Shown here in pieces: positions 38,397 to 47,795 of a DNA stretch of 64,000 nucleotides. This DNA comes from Vibrio furnissii CIP 102972 (GTDB lineage: Bacteria > Pseudomonadota > Gammaproteobacteria > Enterobacterales > Vibrionaceae), in assembly GCF_000176175.1 (NCBI RefSeq), contig NZ_ACZP01000012.1, forward strand, positions 203,796 to 267,795. Reading direction: 5' to 3'. A program made the position numbers and the translations under genes. How positions within the stretch are numbered: position 1 is the stretch's first letter; each line of letters opens with the position of its first letter. Below the pieces are notes generated by a model that did not search any database, was not told where the DNA came from, and saw nothing but the letters and a program-made list of their open reading frames with translations.

Positions 38397-39456
38397 TAGA
38401 AGAAATAAACCGTATCAGTTTCTGGGGGAGTCCATTCCCCCAGGAAGTAAACAAGTCATTGAGCTGGAAGCTGCGAAACTTTACACCCACTCCCCGCTTT
38501 CGATTCCCGTTGAAATCATTCATGGTGCCGCTCCCGGCCCGGTTTTAATGGTCAATGCCGCCATTCATGGCGACGAACTCAACGGCGTCGAAATCGTTCG
38601 CCAACTCATCAACGCCATTGACCCAACTAAACTGAAAGGCACCTTAATCGCCGTCCCGATCGTCAACGTGTTCGGCTTCATTCATAAATCTCGTTATCTC
38701 CCTGACCGTCGCGATCTCAACCGCTGTTTTCCCGGCAGTGAAAAAGGCTCGCTGGCCTCGCGCATGGCGCACACCTTTTTCTCCCAAGTGGCACAGAACT
38801 GCGACTACATCATCGATCTACACACCGGCGCGATTCATCGCACCAACTTGCCTCAGATCCGCGCCGATTTAAGCAACCCAGAAACCCTGCGGATTGCTCA
38901 AGCGTTTGCAACCCCGGTGATCCTTGATTCGCCCCTGCGCAACGGATCGCTGCGCAGTGAAGCGGAAAAATCTGGCATTACCGTGCTGACGTACGAAGCG
39001 GGCGAAGCATTGCGCTTTGAGCCAATCGCCATCAGTGCTGGCATTGTCGGCATTAAACGCGTGATGCAAGCCGTTGGCATGATGCGCATGAGCCGTAAAA
39101 AATTACCCACCTCGGTGATTGCCAAATCCACCAGCTGGCTACGTGCCGAAGCGGATGGCATTTTACGTACCGTGGTGTCCCTGGGCGATCGCGTTGAACG
39201 CGGCCAAGTGCTGGCCTACATCAACTCGCCGCTGGGCAATGTTGAAGTAGAGATCAAAGCCAATAAAGGCGGCATTGTGATTGGCCAACAAACGTTGCCA
39301 TTGGTAAACGAAGGGGATGCGGTGTTCCATCTGGCTTATTTCACTCAGCGTGATCACATGGTGGAACAGGTAGTGGGCGATTTTATTGAAGAGGTCATCG
39401 ACACCGATCTTGAACCGCTGACGACCGGCCAGTTGATGCCACCATCCCCCGCTTAG
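38383..39456 (+). CDS. Succinylglutamate desuccinylase/aspartoacylase family protein
   Basis: This is a zinc-dependent M14-like deacylase or carboxypeptidase. I place the start at GTG 38383 ([13 protein letters not shown]), with AAAGGA upstream and a 14-base overlap with rimK; an ATG at 38356 and a TTG at 38335 are alternatives. From GTG it has 357 residues. The zinc ligands are visible in [11 protein letters not shown] (His, Glu near residues 60-63) and [10 protein letters not shown] (His near 148). A beta-rich C-terminal domain (about 250-330) resembles a biotinyl-lipoyl fold. Being with RimK, it may act on glutamylated products, but that is only inference. Confidence 0.88.
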   Translation: MAKVNRRNKPYQFLGESIPPGSKQVIELEAAKLYTHSPLSIPVEIIHGAAPGPVLMVNAAIHGDELNGVEIVRQLINAIDPTKLKGTLIAVPIVNVFGFIHKSRYLPDRRDLNRCFPGSEKGSLASRMAHTFFSQVAQNCDYIIDLHTGAIHRTNLPQIRADLSNPETLRIAQAFATPVILDSPLRNGSLRSEAEKSGITVLTYEAGEALRFEPIAISAGIVGIKRVMQAVGMMRMSRKKLPTSVIAKSTSWLRAEADGILRTVVSLGDRVERGQVLAYINSPLGNVEVEIKANKGGIVIGQQTLPLVNEGDAVFHLAYFTQRDHMVEQVVGDFIEEVIDTDLEPLTTGQLMPPSPA

Positions 39457-39473
39457 CCCGGTTGCCCGATAGC

Positions 39474-39502
39474 AAAAAGCCCCGATTCATCGGGGCTTTT
39501 TT
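39474..39502. terminator. Bidirectional terminator
   Basis: AAAAAGCCCCGAT / ATCGGGGCTTTTT with a two-base gap, between the convergent rimK operon and the symporter gene. Confidence 0.92.
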
Positions 39503-39539
39503 GTGTCACGAACTGAACTGACGCTTAACCAACTGACGC

Positions 39540-40895
39540 TTAACCAAATGAAGCCCAGATCACTGCGGCCACCAACAATGGGCACACGAAGCGCACATAC
39601 CAAGGCCACACTTTACCAAACAGACTCTGGGTGAATTCCGGGAAACCTTGCTCCAGCTCTTTAAACTTGGCATTGCGATTCCATACCCACCCCCCAAACA
39701 GACAGAACATCAGTGCAGCAGTCGGTTGTAGGTATTGCGTGGCTGTGGTGGCCACCAAGCCAAACAGCGCGCCAAAGTTATACACGATCACGACACTAAA
39801 TAGCGCCAAAATACCACCCAGCACCCAACTGGTTGGGGTGCGCTTGGTGTTAAAGCGCTCACCGACCAAGGCCACCGGACACTCCAACATCGAAATCGAT
39901 GAGGTCAGCGCGGCAATGGTCAGTAGCAGGAAGAACACAATCGCAAACAGTTGACCAAACAGGCCCAAGCTATCAAACATCAATGGCAGCACGGTAAACA
40001 CCAGCGTGTCAGAGCTTAGCAATGAACCATCTTCGGCATAGATTTGTACGCCTTTGTGCATCGCGACAAACATCGCAGGCATCACCACTAAACCAGCAAT
40101 GAACGCGACGCCGGTATCCACCAAAGTGACGTTCATCGCCATCTTGGGCAGGTTCTCTTTCTTGCTCAAGTACGAACCATAGATCAGCATCGAACAGCCG
40201 CCAATCGTCAGCGAGAAGAAGCCTTGCCCCATGGCCGCCAAAATCAGTTTACGGTCCCACACTTTTTCAAAGTCAGGAATCAGGTAGTGTTGCAAGCCTT
40301 CCATCGCGCCTTGTTGCATCATGATGTAAACAAACAGCACCGCAAACAGCACAAACAGAGCAGGCATCAAACGCGTGGACCACTTTTCGATGCCCTGTTT
40401 CACGCCGCCTTGCACGATGAGGATCGTCAGAACGTAAAAAATGAGAGTACCAAGAAGGTTACGTTCAACTGAAAAGCCTTTTAACCACGCTGTCGCCGTT
40501 TCCATCCCGAGAATATCGGTCACCGCTCCCAGCATGAAACAGATGATCCAGCCACCCACAATGCTGTAAAACGCAAGTACGGCACTTGGTACGCTCAGGC
40601 CAACCCAGCCCACCAAACCACCGACACGCTTCGCCAACGGGTTCCCCGTCAGTGAACGCATACTATCCACCGGGTTTGCCTGACCATAACGGCCGATCGC
40701 CATTTCGACCACCAGCATAGGAAACGCAACCACAAAGATCAGAACCAGATAGACCAACAGGAACGCGCCACCACCATTGCTGGCCGCTTGTGTTGGAAAG
40801 CCCCAGATGTTACCAAGGCCAACTGCCGCACCCGCTGCGGCTAAAATGAACCCAAGGCGAGATCCAAACGTTTCACGGGAATTATTCTGTGCCAT
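39540..40895 (-). CDS. Sodium-dependent transporter, NSS family
   Basis: This is a neurotransmitter:sodium symporter-type transporter (SLC6/LeuT fold), probably for an amino acid; the substrate cannot be told from sequence. ATG 40895 gives 451 residues; a GTG two codons upstream is possible. Visible are the first-helix sodium site segment FILAAAGAAVGLGNIWGFP (about 16-34) and NGGGAFLLVYL (unwound helix region). TIGGCSMLIYGSYLSKKENL lies near residue 236. It is a single gene, 158 bases downstream of a diguanylate cyclase. Confidence 0.93.
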   Translation of the reverse strand: MAQNNSRETFGSRLGFILAAAGAAVGLGNIWGFPTQAASNGGGAFLLVYLVLIFVVAFPMLVVEMAIGRYGQANPVDSMRSLTGNPLAKRVGGLVGWVGLSVPSAVLAFYSIVGGWIICFMLGAVTDILGMETATAWLKGFSVERNLLGTLIFYVLTILIVQGGVKQGIEKWSTRLMPALFVLFAVLFVYIMMQQGAMEGLQHYLIPDFEKVWDRKLILAAMGQGFFSLTIGGCSMLIYGSYLSKKENLPKMAMNVTLVDTGVAFIAGLVVMPAMFVAMHKGVQIYAEDGSLLSSDTLVFTVLPLMFDSLGLFGQLFAIVFFLLLTIAALTSSISMLECPVALVGERFNTKRTPTSWVLGGILALFSVVIVYNFGALFGLVATTATQYLQPTAALMFCLFGGWVWNRNAKFKELEQGFPEFTQSLFGKVWPWYVRFVCPLLVAAVIWASFG

Positions 40896-41052
40896 TACCA
40901 CTCACACATACATCATCAAACTAGTTGACTAGTACACTAATACAAACCGACAAAATACTCAATCAGTAATAGAATTGTTTGCTAGGTAAATTACACAATC
41001 TGTCGCACTTATTTTGTAAATTTTGACTGCTACGGTTGAATTGTTCATTTAT

Positions 41053-42570
41053 TCAGCAAATGTCTTTCACAACCGACTGGCTGCGACCTTGATCTTTGGC
41101 TTGATACAAGGCTTGATCCGCTTCATGGAACAGTACCTGATATTGGTCGCGATTCGGCTCAAAGATACGCACCCCGCCAATACTGATACTCAAATGGCCC
41201 TTCACGGGCGATGCCTCGTGCTCAATCGCAAGCGCAGCCACTTGATTTAGCATTTGATGCGCAAAGTGACCGGGCTCCAATTCCGTATCGCTTGCAAGGA
41301 CGACACAAAACTCTTCTCCGCCAAAGCGTGCCACGACTTTCGCGCCATCAAACGGAATCTTCTCCAACGCATGCGCGATCTGTTTGAGCGCGTTGTCCCC
41401 TTGCAAATGACCGTAGCGATCATTGTAGAGCTTGAAATAATCTACATCGATGAGGTAGAGCAGCACCCAAGGATAGCGTTGTTCGCAGATGAAACTCGTC
41501 AGCTCGCGTTCTAATTTGCGGCGATTCGAAATGCGCGTCAGCGGATCGTGTTCTGACTGCCAGCGCAACTCTTCGCGGCTTTTGTCGAGTTCATTGAAAA
41601 TCTGATTGATGGTGCGCGCAAACGCTTTCATTTCACGCGAAACAAAAAAGCTTTCATCGGGGATCTTGCCCCCTTTGGACTTAAACCGCTCCAGCACGCG
41701 ATTGGCGTTCGTGATGGGCCGCACCAGTGAATCGACCACCAACAGGTTGATGAAATACATCAGCACCGAGAATGCCATCAGCGCGACGATTTCATCATTG
41801 CGGATAAACGTCGGCAGCTTCACCTGATGCGTGAGTTTGATCACCACGCTGGAATTGCCGCTGAAATCGAGTTTCTCCAAATAGCTCACATTGGGTTGTG
41901 CTTTGGGCATCTCGGCATACGGCGCGCGGCTCAACACATCAATATCAATCCCCGTGGCTAGCTCGATCACGTTTGCAAACTGGCTGCGCACTTTCTTCAC
42001 AAAGATCAGATAACCTTTGTCACATGCAGTGCCTTCGCTGTTGCACACACGGGACGTGGCCGCCAAAAACGGCTCTTGCCCCACCACCACAAAGCGCACT
42101 TTCGCTTCAACGTAGTCACGGCTGGCACGTTTGGGTTCACTGAGAATGATCGGGAAATAGGGCAAAAACGATTGATAGTCACCAACTTTGCGTTGCTCAA
42201 AATCGTATTTCATCCCCCACACCAGTTGTTCATCCGGCGTGAAAATGAAGATGCCATCCAACGCTTTCGACTGAAACGCATGAATCCCGATGCTGTCTTC
42301 GATGAATTCGGGATCGGGATCGGCGATGTATTCCGCCAGATCGTTCCAAGCCGCATAGTCGGCCATGGACGCTCCCATTTCCTGTTTCTCCAGCGCAATG
42401 ATGGTTTGGACGCGAGTGGTTTCAGCTTGTTGCAGTTGGCGGGCATGCTCCAGCTCGCGGTCAAACGACCAAAAGTATTTGAACGCGAGATAAAAAAGGA
42501 CAAAACACGCCACCACCGCCAATGCTGTCAGTGCAGTTAACGAACGTAGACTGATATTGCTCAGAGTCAT
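41053..42570 (-). CDS. Diguanylate cyclase with CHASE4 sensor domain
   Basis: This inner-membrane enzyme should make cyclic di-GMP. The 505-residue protein has an N-terminal membrane helix (about 10-32) and a periplasmic CHASE4-like domain (about 55-250; MADYAAWNDLAEYI is typical). A second helix (about 262-285), a HAMP-like linker and a GGDEF domain (about 340-500) follow. The active site is RFGGEEF, so catalysis is expected. The four residues at the usual I-site position are DGAK, not RxxD, so product inhibition through that site is not expected. No EAL domain. It is a single gene. Confidence 0.93.
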   Translation of the reverse strand: MTLSNISLRSLTALTALAVVACFVLFYLAFKYFWSFDRELEHARQLQQAETTRVQTIIALEKQEMGASMADYAAWNDLAEYIADPDPEFIEDSIGIHAFQSKALDGIFIFTPDEQLVWGMKYDFEQRKVGDYQSFLPYFPIILSEPKRASRDYVEAKVRFVVVGQEPFLAATSRVCNSEGTACDKGYLIFVKKVRSQFANVIELATGIDIDVLSRAPYAEMPKAQPNVSYLEKLDFSGNSSVVIKLTHQVKLPTFIRNDEIVALMAFSVLMYFINLLVVDSLVRPITNANRVLERFKSKGGKIPDESFFVSREMKAFARTINQIFNELDKSREELRWQSEHDPLTRISNRRKLERELTSFICEQRYPWVLLYLIDVDYFKLYNDRYGHLQGDNALKQIAHALEKIPFDGAKVVARFGGEEFCVVLASDTELEPGHFAHQMLNQVAALAIEHEASPVKGHLSISIGGVRIFEPNRDQYQVLFHEADQALYQAKDQGRSQSVVKDIC

Positions 42571-42599
42571 GGCACCTTATTTGTTTTGAGAGAGGATGA

Positions 42600-42623
42600 A
42601 AAAGAGCGCCTTAGCGCTCTTTT
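42600..42623. terminator. Intrinsic terminator after yggN
   Basis: AAAAGAGCGC-CTTA-GCGCTCTTTT, five bases past the yggN-like stop codon. Confidence 0.9.
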
Positions 42624-42627
42624 CAGT

Positions 42628-43374
42628 TTAGATGGTAAAAACTTGGTAGTTCTTTAGTTCAGGTATTTTTTGATGCAGTTGCTGCTCTTGTTCAACCACA
42701 TCGTCGAGTGAATCACACAATTCACGTCGCTCTTTTTCGATCGTCTGGGAATGCTCATTAAAGCGCTGTTCTAGGCGCGCTTTCAAGTCTGCCATGGTAT
42801 TTCCCAGCTCCGTCAGATTGATGCCGCCATCTTGCTTCATTTTGCTCGCGATCGCGTCAAAGGCGCCGGTTAGAAACTCTTGGGTAAATAGCGCTCGCGC
42901 TTTGTCGAAATCTTGCTGCCATTGTTGGCTCATTGACTCAAACGTATCGGCAGGCAACACCCAGTCGCCATCTTTGTTGTAGCGCGCTTCAATATCATCC
43001 ACAAACGCTTTCATCGATTGCTTCACGTTATTGAACGCTTCTGGCGCATCGATACTATTCGCCACGTCATCTAAAATATCATTCGCCATCGCAAGGCCAT
43101 CACTGGCCACTTGGCGCGCCTTCGGTAGCGCGTTGGCAATGCTTTCACGATAGGATTCCACAGCCTGTTGCTGTTGCGGCGTCAGCGACTGCTTCTCTCC
43201 CGCCAAATACAGATTATTGTTGTGGTCCATCACCGCGGTCTGACCGCTGGCAGTATGGATTTCCACATCCTTGCCACTGAGATGAACTTCATTCTTCACG
43301 TCCACCTGATGGCATTGTGCGGCCCATAACGACGTGCTGCACAGTAAAGAGGTTACTAATACTATTTTTTTCAT
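42628..43374 (-). CDS. yggN: DUF2884 family protein, YggN-like
   Basis: This is a periplasmic protein of unknown function. Three consecutive ATGs (43380, 43377, 43374) are possible; a GGA six bases before the third favours 43374, giving 248 residues. The signal peptide MKKIVLVTSLLCSTSLWA is followed by an AQC mature start with no lipobox. The rest is mostly charged helix, including RARLEQRFNEHSQTIEKERRELC-type coiled-coil segments near the C-terminus. The family match (DUF2884) is from memory. It lies downstream of dinB across a hairpin-rich gap. Confidence 0.85.
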   Translation of the reverse strand: MKKIVLVTSLLCSTSLWAAQCHQVDVKNEVHLSGKDVEIHTASGQTAVMDHNNNLYLAGEKQSLTPQQQQAVESYRESIANALPKARQVASDGLAMANDILDDVANSIDAPEAFNNVKQSMKAFVDDIEARYNKDGDWVLPADTFESMSQQWQQDFDKARALFTQEFLTGAFDAIASKMKQDGGINLTELGNTMADLKARLEQRFNEHSQTIEKERRELCDSLDDVVEQEQQLHQKIPELKNYQVFTI

Positions 43375-43446
43375 CATCATTCCGGTCTGTGATATGGCGC
43401 TTGCACCAAACCAAGTCGCACATGTGGTCAAGCGTTGAGTTCATTC

Positions 43447-43586
43447 GCGCCGCTGTTACCCATCGACAGTAACATGGCGGCCCTATCCGATTGTACGCAT
43501 GGACGGGCTAACCATACCCAAAACTGCACGTCCATCGGTTAGCGGTTTGTCAGTTATTGATGGTTCAGCGACCATTTAGCCGATGG
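43447..43586. repeat. Inverted repeats in the dinB-yggN gap
   Basis: There are three inverted repeats. GCCGC..TGTTAC pairs with GTAACA..GCGGC (43449-43481). ATGGACG (43499-43505) pairs with CGTCCAT (43529-43535). CCATCGG (43532-43538) pairs with CCGATGG (43580-43586). The last two share CCAT and so exclude each other. No T-run and no ORF is seen in this stretch. Confidence 0.5.
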
Positions 43587-43625
43587 ATGCGCAGAATAGG
43601 GGGAGAACGCTCAGATCGCAAGTGT

Positions 43626-44690
43626 TTAGAAAAAGCTCAACTGTCGAATCTGCGCTTCGGGCTTTAGCATCACATTGAGGCCAAGCAGGCGAATTTCCCG
43701 TCCTTTCTGGCGTTTCAGCACTTCGGCCAACAAGGTTTTGAAATCTTCCAGTTCTAACTCGGGATGAATATGTTCAATCGTGGTTTGCTGAAAATCGGCA
43801 AATTTCACTTTAATCCCCTGTTTGATGATCGCACGTTCCGGCGAAGCGCGCGTTAAGCGTTCATCCAATTCAGGGTAAAGACGCTGCTCGATCACTTGCC
43901 AACATTCATCATAGGTGACGATGTTTTCGCTGAAAGTGCGTTCGACCCCGACCGATTTACGTTCGCGTTCCGTGATCACCTCTCGAGGATCAATGCCATG
44001 GCTTTTCTTCCACAACGATGCGCCCAAACGGCCAAAGCGGCGCAGTAGCTCGCGATAGTCGCTGTTTTTGATGTCTTCGCATACAAAGAACCCTGCTTGA
44101 TTGAGCTTTTCGAGGCTGACTTTGCCAACACCAGGAATTTTCCCTAACGGTAATTTGTCGACCACGCCCTGCACTTCCTCGGGGGTAACCACATACATGC
44201 CATTGGGTTTATTGACATCAGAGGCCACCTTGGCGAGAAACTTGACCGGCGCCACACCGGCCGACGCGGTTAAATGCAGTTCATGCCAGATGTCGCGGCG
44301 AATCGCCTCTGCAATCAGTGTCGCACTGCCATGACACGCGGTCGCTTCGGTGACATCGAGAAAGGCTTCGTCCAGCGATAGCGGCTCAATGATGTCGGTG
44401 TAGCGCTGGAAAATAACGTGGATCTGACGTGATATAGATTTATAAACAGACATCCGGCCCGGCACAACCAGCAAGTTGGGGCACAATTTGATGGCTTGCG
44501 CGGTTGGCATGGCCGAATGAATCCCAAACTTGCGCGCCTCGTAGTTGCACGTGCTGAGCACGCCACGTTGTTTTTCATGTCCCCCAACCGCCAACGGTCG
44601 GTTGCGATATTCGGGATGATCGCGCATCTCTACGGCCGCATAAAAGCAGTCCATATCAATATGGATAATCTTTCTGATCGGCTCTGACAT
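43626..44690 (-). CDS. dinB: DNA polymerase IV
   Basis: DinB is the SOS-induced Y-family translesion polymerase. ATG 44690 gives 354 residues starting MSEPIRKIIHIDMDCFYAAVEM, with the catalytic Asp in IHIDMDCFYA and the pair in EPLSLDEAFLDVT (about residues 99-111). KLPLGKIPGVGKV is the helix-hairpin-helix part, and a little-finger domain is C-terminal. The last residues (QLSFF) resemble the beta-clamp binding motif. A GTG three codons upstream is less likely. A LexA box covers its promoter. Confidence 0.97.
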   Translation of the reverse strand: MSEPIRKIIHIDMDCFYAAVEMRDHPEYRNRPLAVGGHEKQRGVLSTCNYEARKFGIHSAMPTAQAIKLCPNLLVVPGRMSVYKSISRQIHVIFQRYTDIIEPLSLDEAFLDVTEATACHGSATLIAEAIRRDIWHELHLTASAGVAPVKFLAKVASDVNKPNGMYVVTPEEVQGVVDKLPLGKIPGVGKVSLEKLNQAGFFVCEDIKNSDYRELLRRFGRLGASLWKKSHGIDPREVITERERKSVGVERTFSENIVTYDECWQVIEQRLYPELDERLTRASPERAIIKQGIKVKFADFQQTTIEHIHPELELEDFKTLLAEVLKRQKGREIRLLGLNVMLKPEAQIRQLSFF

Positions 44691-44704
44691 CGCTGCCACT
44701 CAAC

Positions 44705-44724
44705 TACTGTTTAAAAAAACAGTA
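44705..44724 (-). promoter_or_regulatory. LexA (SOS) box of dinB
   Basis: TACTGT-N8-ACAGTA keeps the full CTGT-N8-ACAG consensus. It overlaps a TATACT -10 (44721-44726) with TTTGCA as -35 at 17 bases, 15 bases before the dinB start. Confidence 0.92.
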
Positions 44725-44765
44725 TATAAGCGAATCGCGATTTTGCAAAGTCCTGCCGGACGAGG

Positions 44766-44999
44766 CTACTTGCGCAGCATGGCATCGAGCTGATCCACCA
44801 GCTCCGCCCAATCTGCATCGTCTTCAATCGCTTGACGCAGAAAACTCGCCTGCGCTTTGTTCCAAAAGCTGGCTTTATGCAGCGGGGTGGTGTCGCGATG
44901 ATGACGATGGGATTGAATGAAGTGCTCAATATCGTGTGATGAACTGCCGAGTCCCAGCTGCTCAAATAACTCCGTCATCCCATGTTGATGAAGTTCCAT
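44766..44999 (-). CDS. DUF2789 family protein
   Basis: This is a 77-residue cytoplasmic protein of unknown function. ATG 44999 is preceded by a perfect AGGAGG at four bases, which settles the start against the longer frame. Typical segments are HGMTELFEQLGLGSSSHDIEHFI, the His-rich SHRHHRDTTPLHKASFW and a helical C-terminus (WAELVDQLDAML). It lies upstream of dinB in the same direction, but the LexA promoter lies between them. Confidence 0.85.
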   Translation of the reverse strand: MELHQHGMTELFEQLGLGSSSHDIEHFIQSHRHHRDTTPLHKASFWNKAQASFLRQAIEDDADWAELVDQLDAMLRK

Positions 45000-45071
45000 G
45001 CTGCCTCCTGATGTCGCTACGCTCTTTTGAGTATAGCCCCTCAGCGTTCTCGTCACGTTCAATCTGACAGG

Positions 45072-45102
45072 AAAAAAAATAACCCAGCCGAAGCTGGGTT
45101 AT
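45072..45102 (-). terminator. Intrinsic terminator after nqrM
   Basis: AACCCAGC-CGAA-GCTGGGTT is followed on the minus strand by eight T; it ends the apbE-nqrM transcript. Confidence 0.93.
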
Positions 45103-45122
45103 GTCAATTCAAATGGGTGAGA

Positions 45123-45356
45123 TTACGCGATGCGATCTTTTTCCCACGCAGCGAGACGTTCAGCACGTGCCGCTTCTCGCGCTTCACGTTTTTTACGTGC
45201 ATCGCACGGTTCTGGGCAGTTGCACACTTTTTCAATGCCAACGGCACCTAAGCCGCCACAGCTGCCTTTGACCACTTTTTTCTGGAAGATATAACCGACT
45301 GCCATTGCAGCGATAACCACCAGAAATACACCGAAAGTAATCAGAAAAGTATTCAT
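45123..45356 (-). CDS. nqrM: Na+-NQR maturation protein NqrM
   Basis: NqrM is needed to build active Na+-NQR, probably by delivering iron to the NqrD/NqrE cysteine site. The 77-residue protein has an N-terminal membrane helix (residues 4-24) and a Cys-rich segment CGGLGAVGIEKVCNCPEPC (residues 33-51) with four Cys. A charged, Arg/Ala-rich tail follows. It follows apbE by 22 bases, next to the nqr operon, as in other vibrios. Confidence 0.95.
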   Translation of the reverse strand: MNTFLITFGVFLVVIAAMAVGYIFQKKVVKGSCGGLGAVGIEKVCNCPEPCDARKKREAREAARAERLAAWEKDRIA

Positions 45357-45378
45357 AATTCCAAGCTCACTCAGTTAT

Positions 45379-46383
45379 TTATCGGTTGAGATAAGGCTTA
45401 AACGCACTTGATGCGATCTCTTTGAATCCGTCATCGGTTTTCACGATCATGAACACCGGAATATGATTCTGCTCCGCAATCTCAATCCCTTTTTCATCGC
45501 CCAAGACCATCAGGCCCGTTGCTAAGCCATCAGCCGTCATGCACGATTTATCCAGTACCGTTACCGATACTACACGGTTATGGATGGGACGCCCAGTCTG
45601 AGGGTTAATAATGTGCGAATAACGAACACCATCTCGCTCAAAGTAATTGCGGTAATCTCCCGAGGTAGCGATCGCCATGTCACCCGGTTCAATGATTTCC
45701 TGAATGCTACGCTCATCAACCGTGGGCTTCTCAACCGCAATACGCCAAGGCACGTTGTCGCGGTTCAGCCCCTTCAAACGAATCTCGCCGCCCACTTCCA
45801 CCATGTAGTTGTGAATGCCTTGCGATTCGATGTAGTTCGCCACCACGTCCACACCCCATCCTTTTGCAATAGTCGATAAGTCGACGTACAGATGCGGCAG
45901 ATCTTTGCTCAGTGAGTTACCATTAACGGTCAGGTGATGAATCCCTGTGTTGGCTTTACGATCCGCTAGCTCGGCATCGGTTGGCACCACTTCAGGACGC
46001 GCCTCAGGGCCAAAGCCCCATAGGTTGACCAACGGGCCGACGGTGACATCTAACGCGCCTTCAGTCAGTGTGCTCAAACGCATGGCTTCTTTCACCACCG
46101 TTGCGGTCTGAGTCGACACTTCAAATGCGTCAGTGCCCTGATATTGGTTGAAACGGCTCAGCTCTGAATCTTGACGGTAAGTCGACATCTGGTCGTTCAC
46201 TTCTTCCAGCAAACGGTCGATCTCTTTGTGGAGATCGTCAGACGATGGCAAGCCATCTTGTTGAATGTATTTGATGTTGTAGCTCGTGCCCATGGTTGGG
46301 CCACTCAAATGCACTTGCTGTGGGGGTTGTTCACAACCGGCCAACAACAGTAAAGAAGCTAACGCAACAAGCCAAGTTCTCAC
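45379..46383 (-). CDS. apbE: FAD:protein FMN transferase
   Basis: ApbE attaches FMN covalently to threonines of NqrB and NqrC, using FAD. The 334-residue protein has a lipoprotein signal (LLLLAGCEQ, lipid Cys at residue 17), so it acts in the periplasm on the membrane. Motifs include GPTMGTSYNIKY near 29, YVDLSTIAKGWGVDVV near 168 and YSHIINPQTGRPI near 255. It lies between nqrF and nqrM, but a terminator precedes it, so it likely has its own promoter. Targets SGAT are present in the NqrB and NqrC of this window. Confidence 0.96.
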   Translation of the reverse strand: MRTWLVALASLLLLAGCEQPPQQVHLSGPTMGTSYNIKYIQQDGLPSSDDLHKEIDRLLEEVNDQMSTYRQDSELSRFNQYQGTDAFEVSTQTATVVKEAMRLSTLTEGALDVTVGPLVNLWGFGPEARPEVVPTDAELADRKANTGIHHLTVNGNSLSKDLPHLYVDLSTIAKGWGVDVVANYIESQGIHNYMVEVGGEIRLKGLNRDNVPWRIAVEKPTVDERSIQEIIEPGDMAIATSGDYRNYFERDGVRYSHIINPQTGRPIHNRVVSVTVLDKSCMTADGLATGLMVLGDEKGIEIAEQNHIPVFMIVKTDDGFKEIASSAFKPYLNR

Positions 46384-46481
46384 TTGTTTACTCCTCAGAC
46401 AATGGAAATAGATATAGGGAAATCCGAATCCTGACGGCTAAAAGGCTCCTCGCCCTATTTACCTATAGCTACTCTCACTTG

Positions 46482-46516
46482 AAAAAAAGAATGGCTGACT
46501 CGAATGAGCCAGCCAT
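46482..46516 (-). terminator. Intrinsic terminator after nqrF
   Basis: A hairpin of ATGGCTGGCTC / GAGTCAGCCAT (one mismatch) runs on the minus strand into TCTTTTTTT, 22 bases past the nqrF stop. It ends the nqrA-F operon. Confidence 0.9.
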
Positions 46517-46538
46517 AGATTTAGCAAATTATCGTGGA

Positions 46539-47762
46539 TTAACCACCGAAGTCATCCAGCAGGATGTTTTCGTCTTCAACACCGAGGTTATGAAGCATGT
46601 TGATAACCGATGCGTTCATGATCGGTGGACCACACATGTAGTATTCACAATCTTCTGGCGCGTCATGATCACGAAGGTAGTTTTCGTACACAACGTTGTG
46701 AATGAAGCCGGTGTAACCATCCCAGTTATCTTCTGGAAGCGGATCAGACAGTGCAACGTGCCATGTAAAGTTATCGTGCTCAGCTTGCAGCTGGTCGAAA
46801 TCTTCCACATAGAACATTTCACGTGTTGAACGCGCACCGTACCAGAATGAGATCTTACGCTTAGAATCAAGACGTTTCAGTTGGTCGAAGATATGAGAAC
46901 GCATTGGAGCCATACCAGCACCACCACCGATGAAGACCATTTCAGCATCAGTATCTTTCGCGAAGAACTCACCAAATGGACCAGAGATCGTACATTTATC
47001 ACCTTCTTTAAGCGACCAAATGTATGAAGACATTTGACCCGGTGGTACGTCTGGGTTGTTTGGCGGCGGCGTCGCGATACGTACGTTCAGCATGATGATG
47101 CCAAATTCTTCTGGGTAGTTCGCCATCGAGTATGCACGAATGATTGGCTCATCCACTTTAGACTCGTAGCGGAACAGATTGAATTTGTCCCAATCTTCAC
47201 GGAATTTTTCCGGAACGTCGAAATCAGCGTATTTCACATGGTGAGCTGGTGCTTCAATCTGAATGTAACCACCCGCACGGAACGGTACAGATTCACCATC
47301 AGGAATTTGCAGTTTCAGCTCTTTGATGAATGTCGCTTTGTTATCATTCGAGATAACGGTACATTCCCATTTCTTCACGCCGAAGATTTCTTCTGGAAGT
47401 TCAAGTTCCAGATCGTTCTTCACAGCAACCTGACAAGCCAGACGCTCACCTTCACGAGCTTCACCTTTAGTGATGTGATCAAGCTCAGTCGGTAGAATGT
47501 CGCCACCGCCAGATTTAATTTTTACGCGGCACTGACCACAAGAGCCACCACCACCACACGCAGACGATACGAATACACCAGCACCTGCTAGCGCAGTCAG
47601 TAGTTTACCGCCTGGCTGTGTGACGATCGCTTTCTCAGGATCGCCATTGATAGAGATTGTAATGTCACCTGTTGGTACCAGCTTAGATTTGGCAAACAAA
47701 ATCACCAGCACTAGAACCAGTACAATCAGAGTAAACATCACTACACCAAGAATAATGTCCAT
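46539..47762 (-). CDS. nqrF: Na+-NQR subunit F (NADH-oxidising)
   Basis: NqrF takes electrons from NADH via FAD and a [2Fe-2S] centre and starts the electron path of the sodium pump. The 407-residue protein has one N-terminal membrane helix (residues 4-24) and a ferredoxin domain with the cluster cysteines in [13 protein letters not shown] (about 68-80) plus a later Cys near 112. A ferredoxin reductase-like FAD/NADH part follows ([22 protein letters not shown]). It is the last gene of nqrA-F. Confidence 0.98.
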   Translation of the reverse strand: MDIILGVVMFTLIVLVLVLVILFAKSKLVPTGDITISINGDPEKAIVTQPGGKLLTALAGAGVFVSSACGGGGSCGQCRVKIKSGGGDILPTELDHITKGEAREGERLACQVAVKNDLELELPEEIFGVKKWECTVISNDNKATFIKELKLQIPDGESVPFRAGGYIQIEAPAHHVKYADFDVPEKFREDWDKFNLFRYESKVDEPIIRAYSMANYPEEFGIIMLNVRIATPPPNNPDVPPGQMSSYIWSLKEGDKCTISGPFGEFFAKDTDAEMVFIGGGAGMAPMRSHIFDQLKRLDSKRKISFWYGARSTREMFYVEDFDQLQAEHDNFTWHVALSDPLPEDNWDGYTGFIHNVVYENYLRDHDAPEDCEYYMCGPPIMNASVINMLHNLGVEDENILLDDFGG

Positions 47763-47795
47763 TGACTATTCCTTTATTGTTGCGGTTTACCCGAC

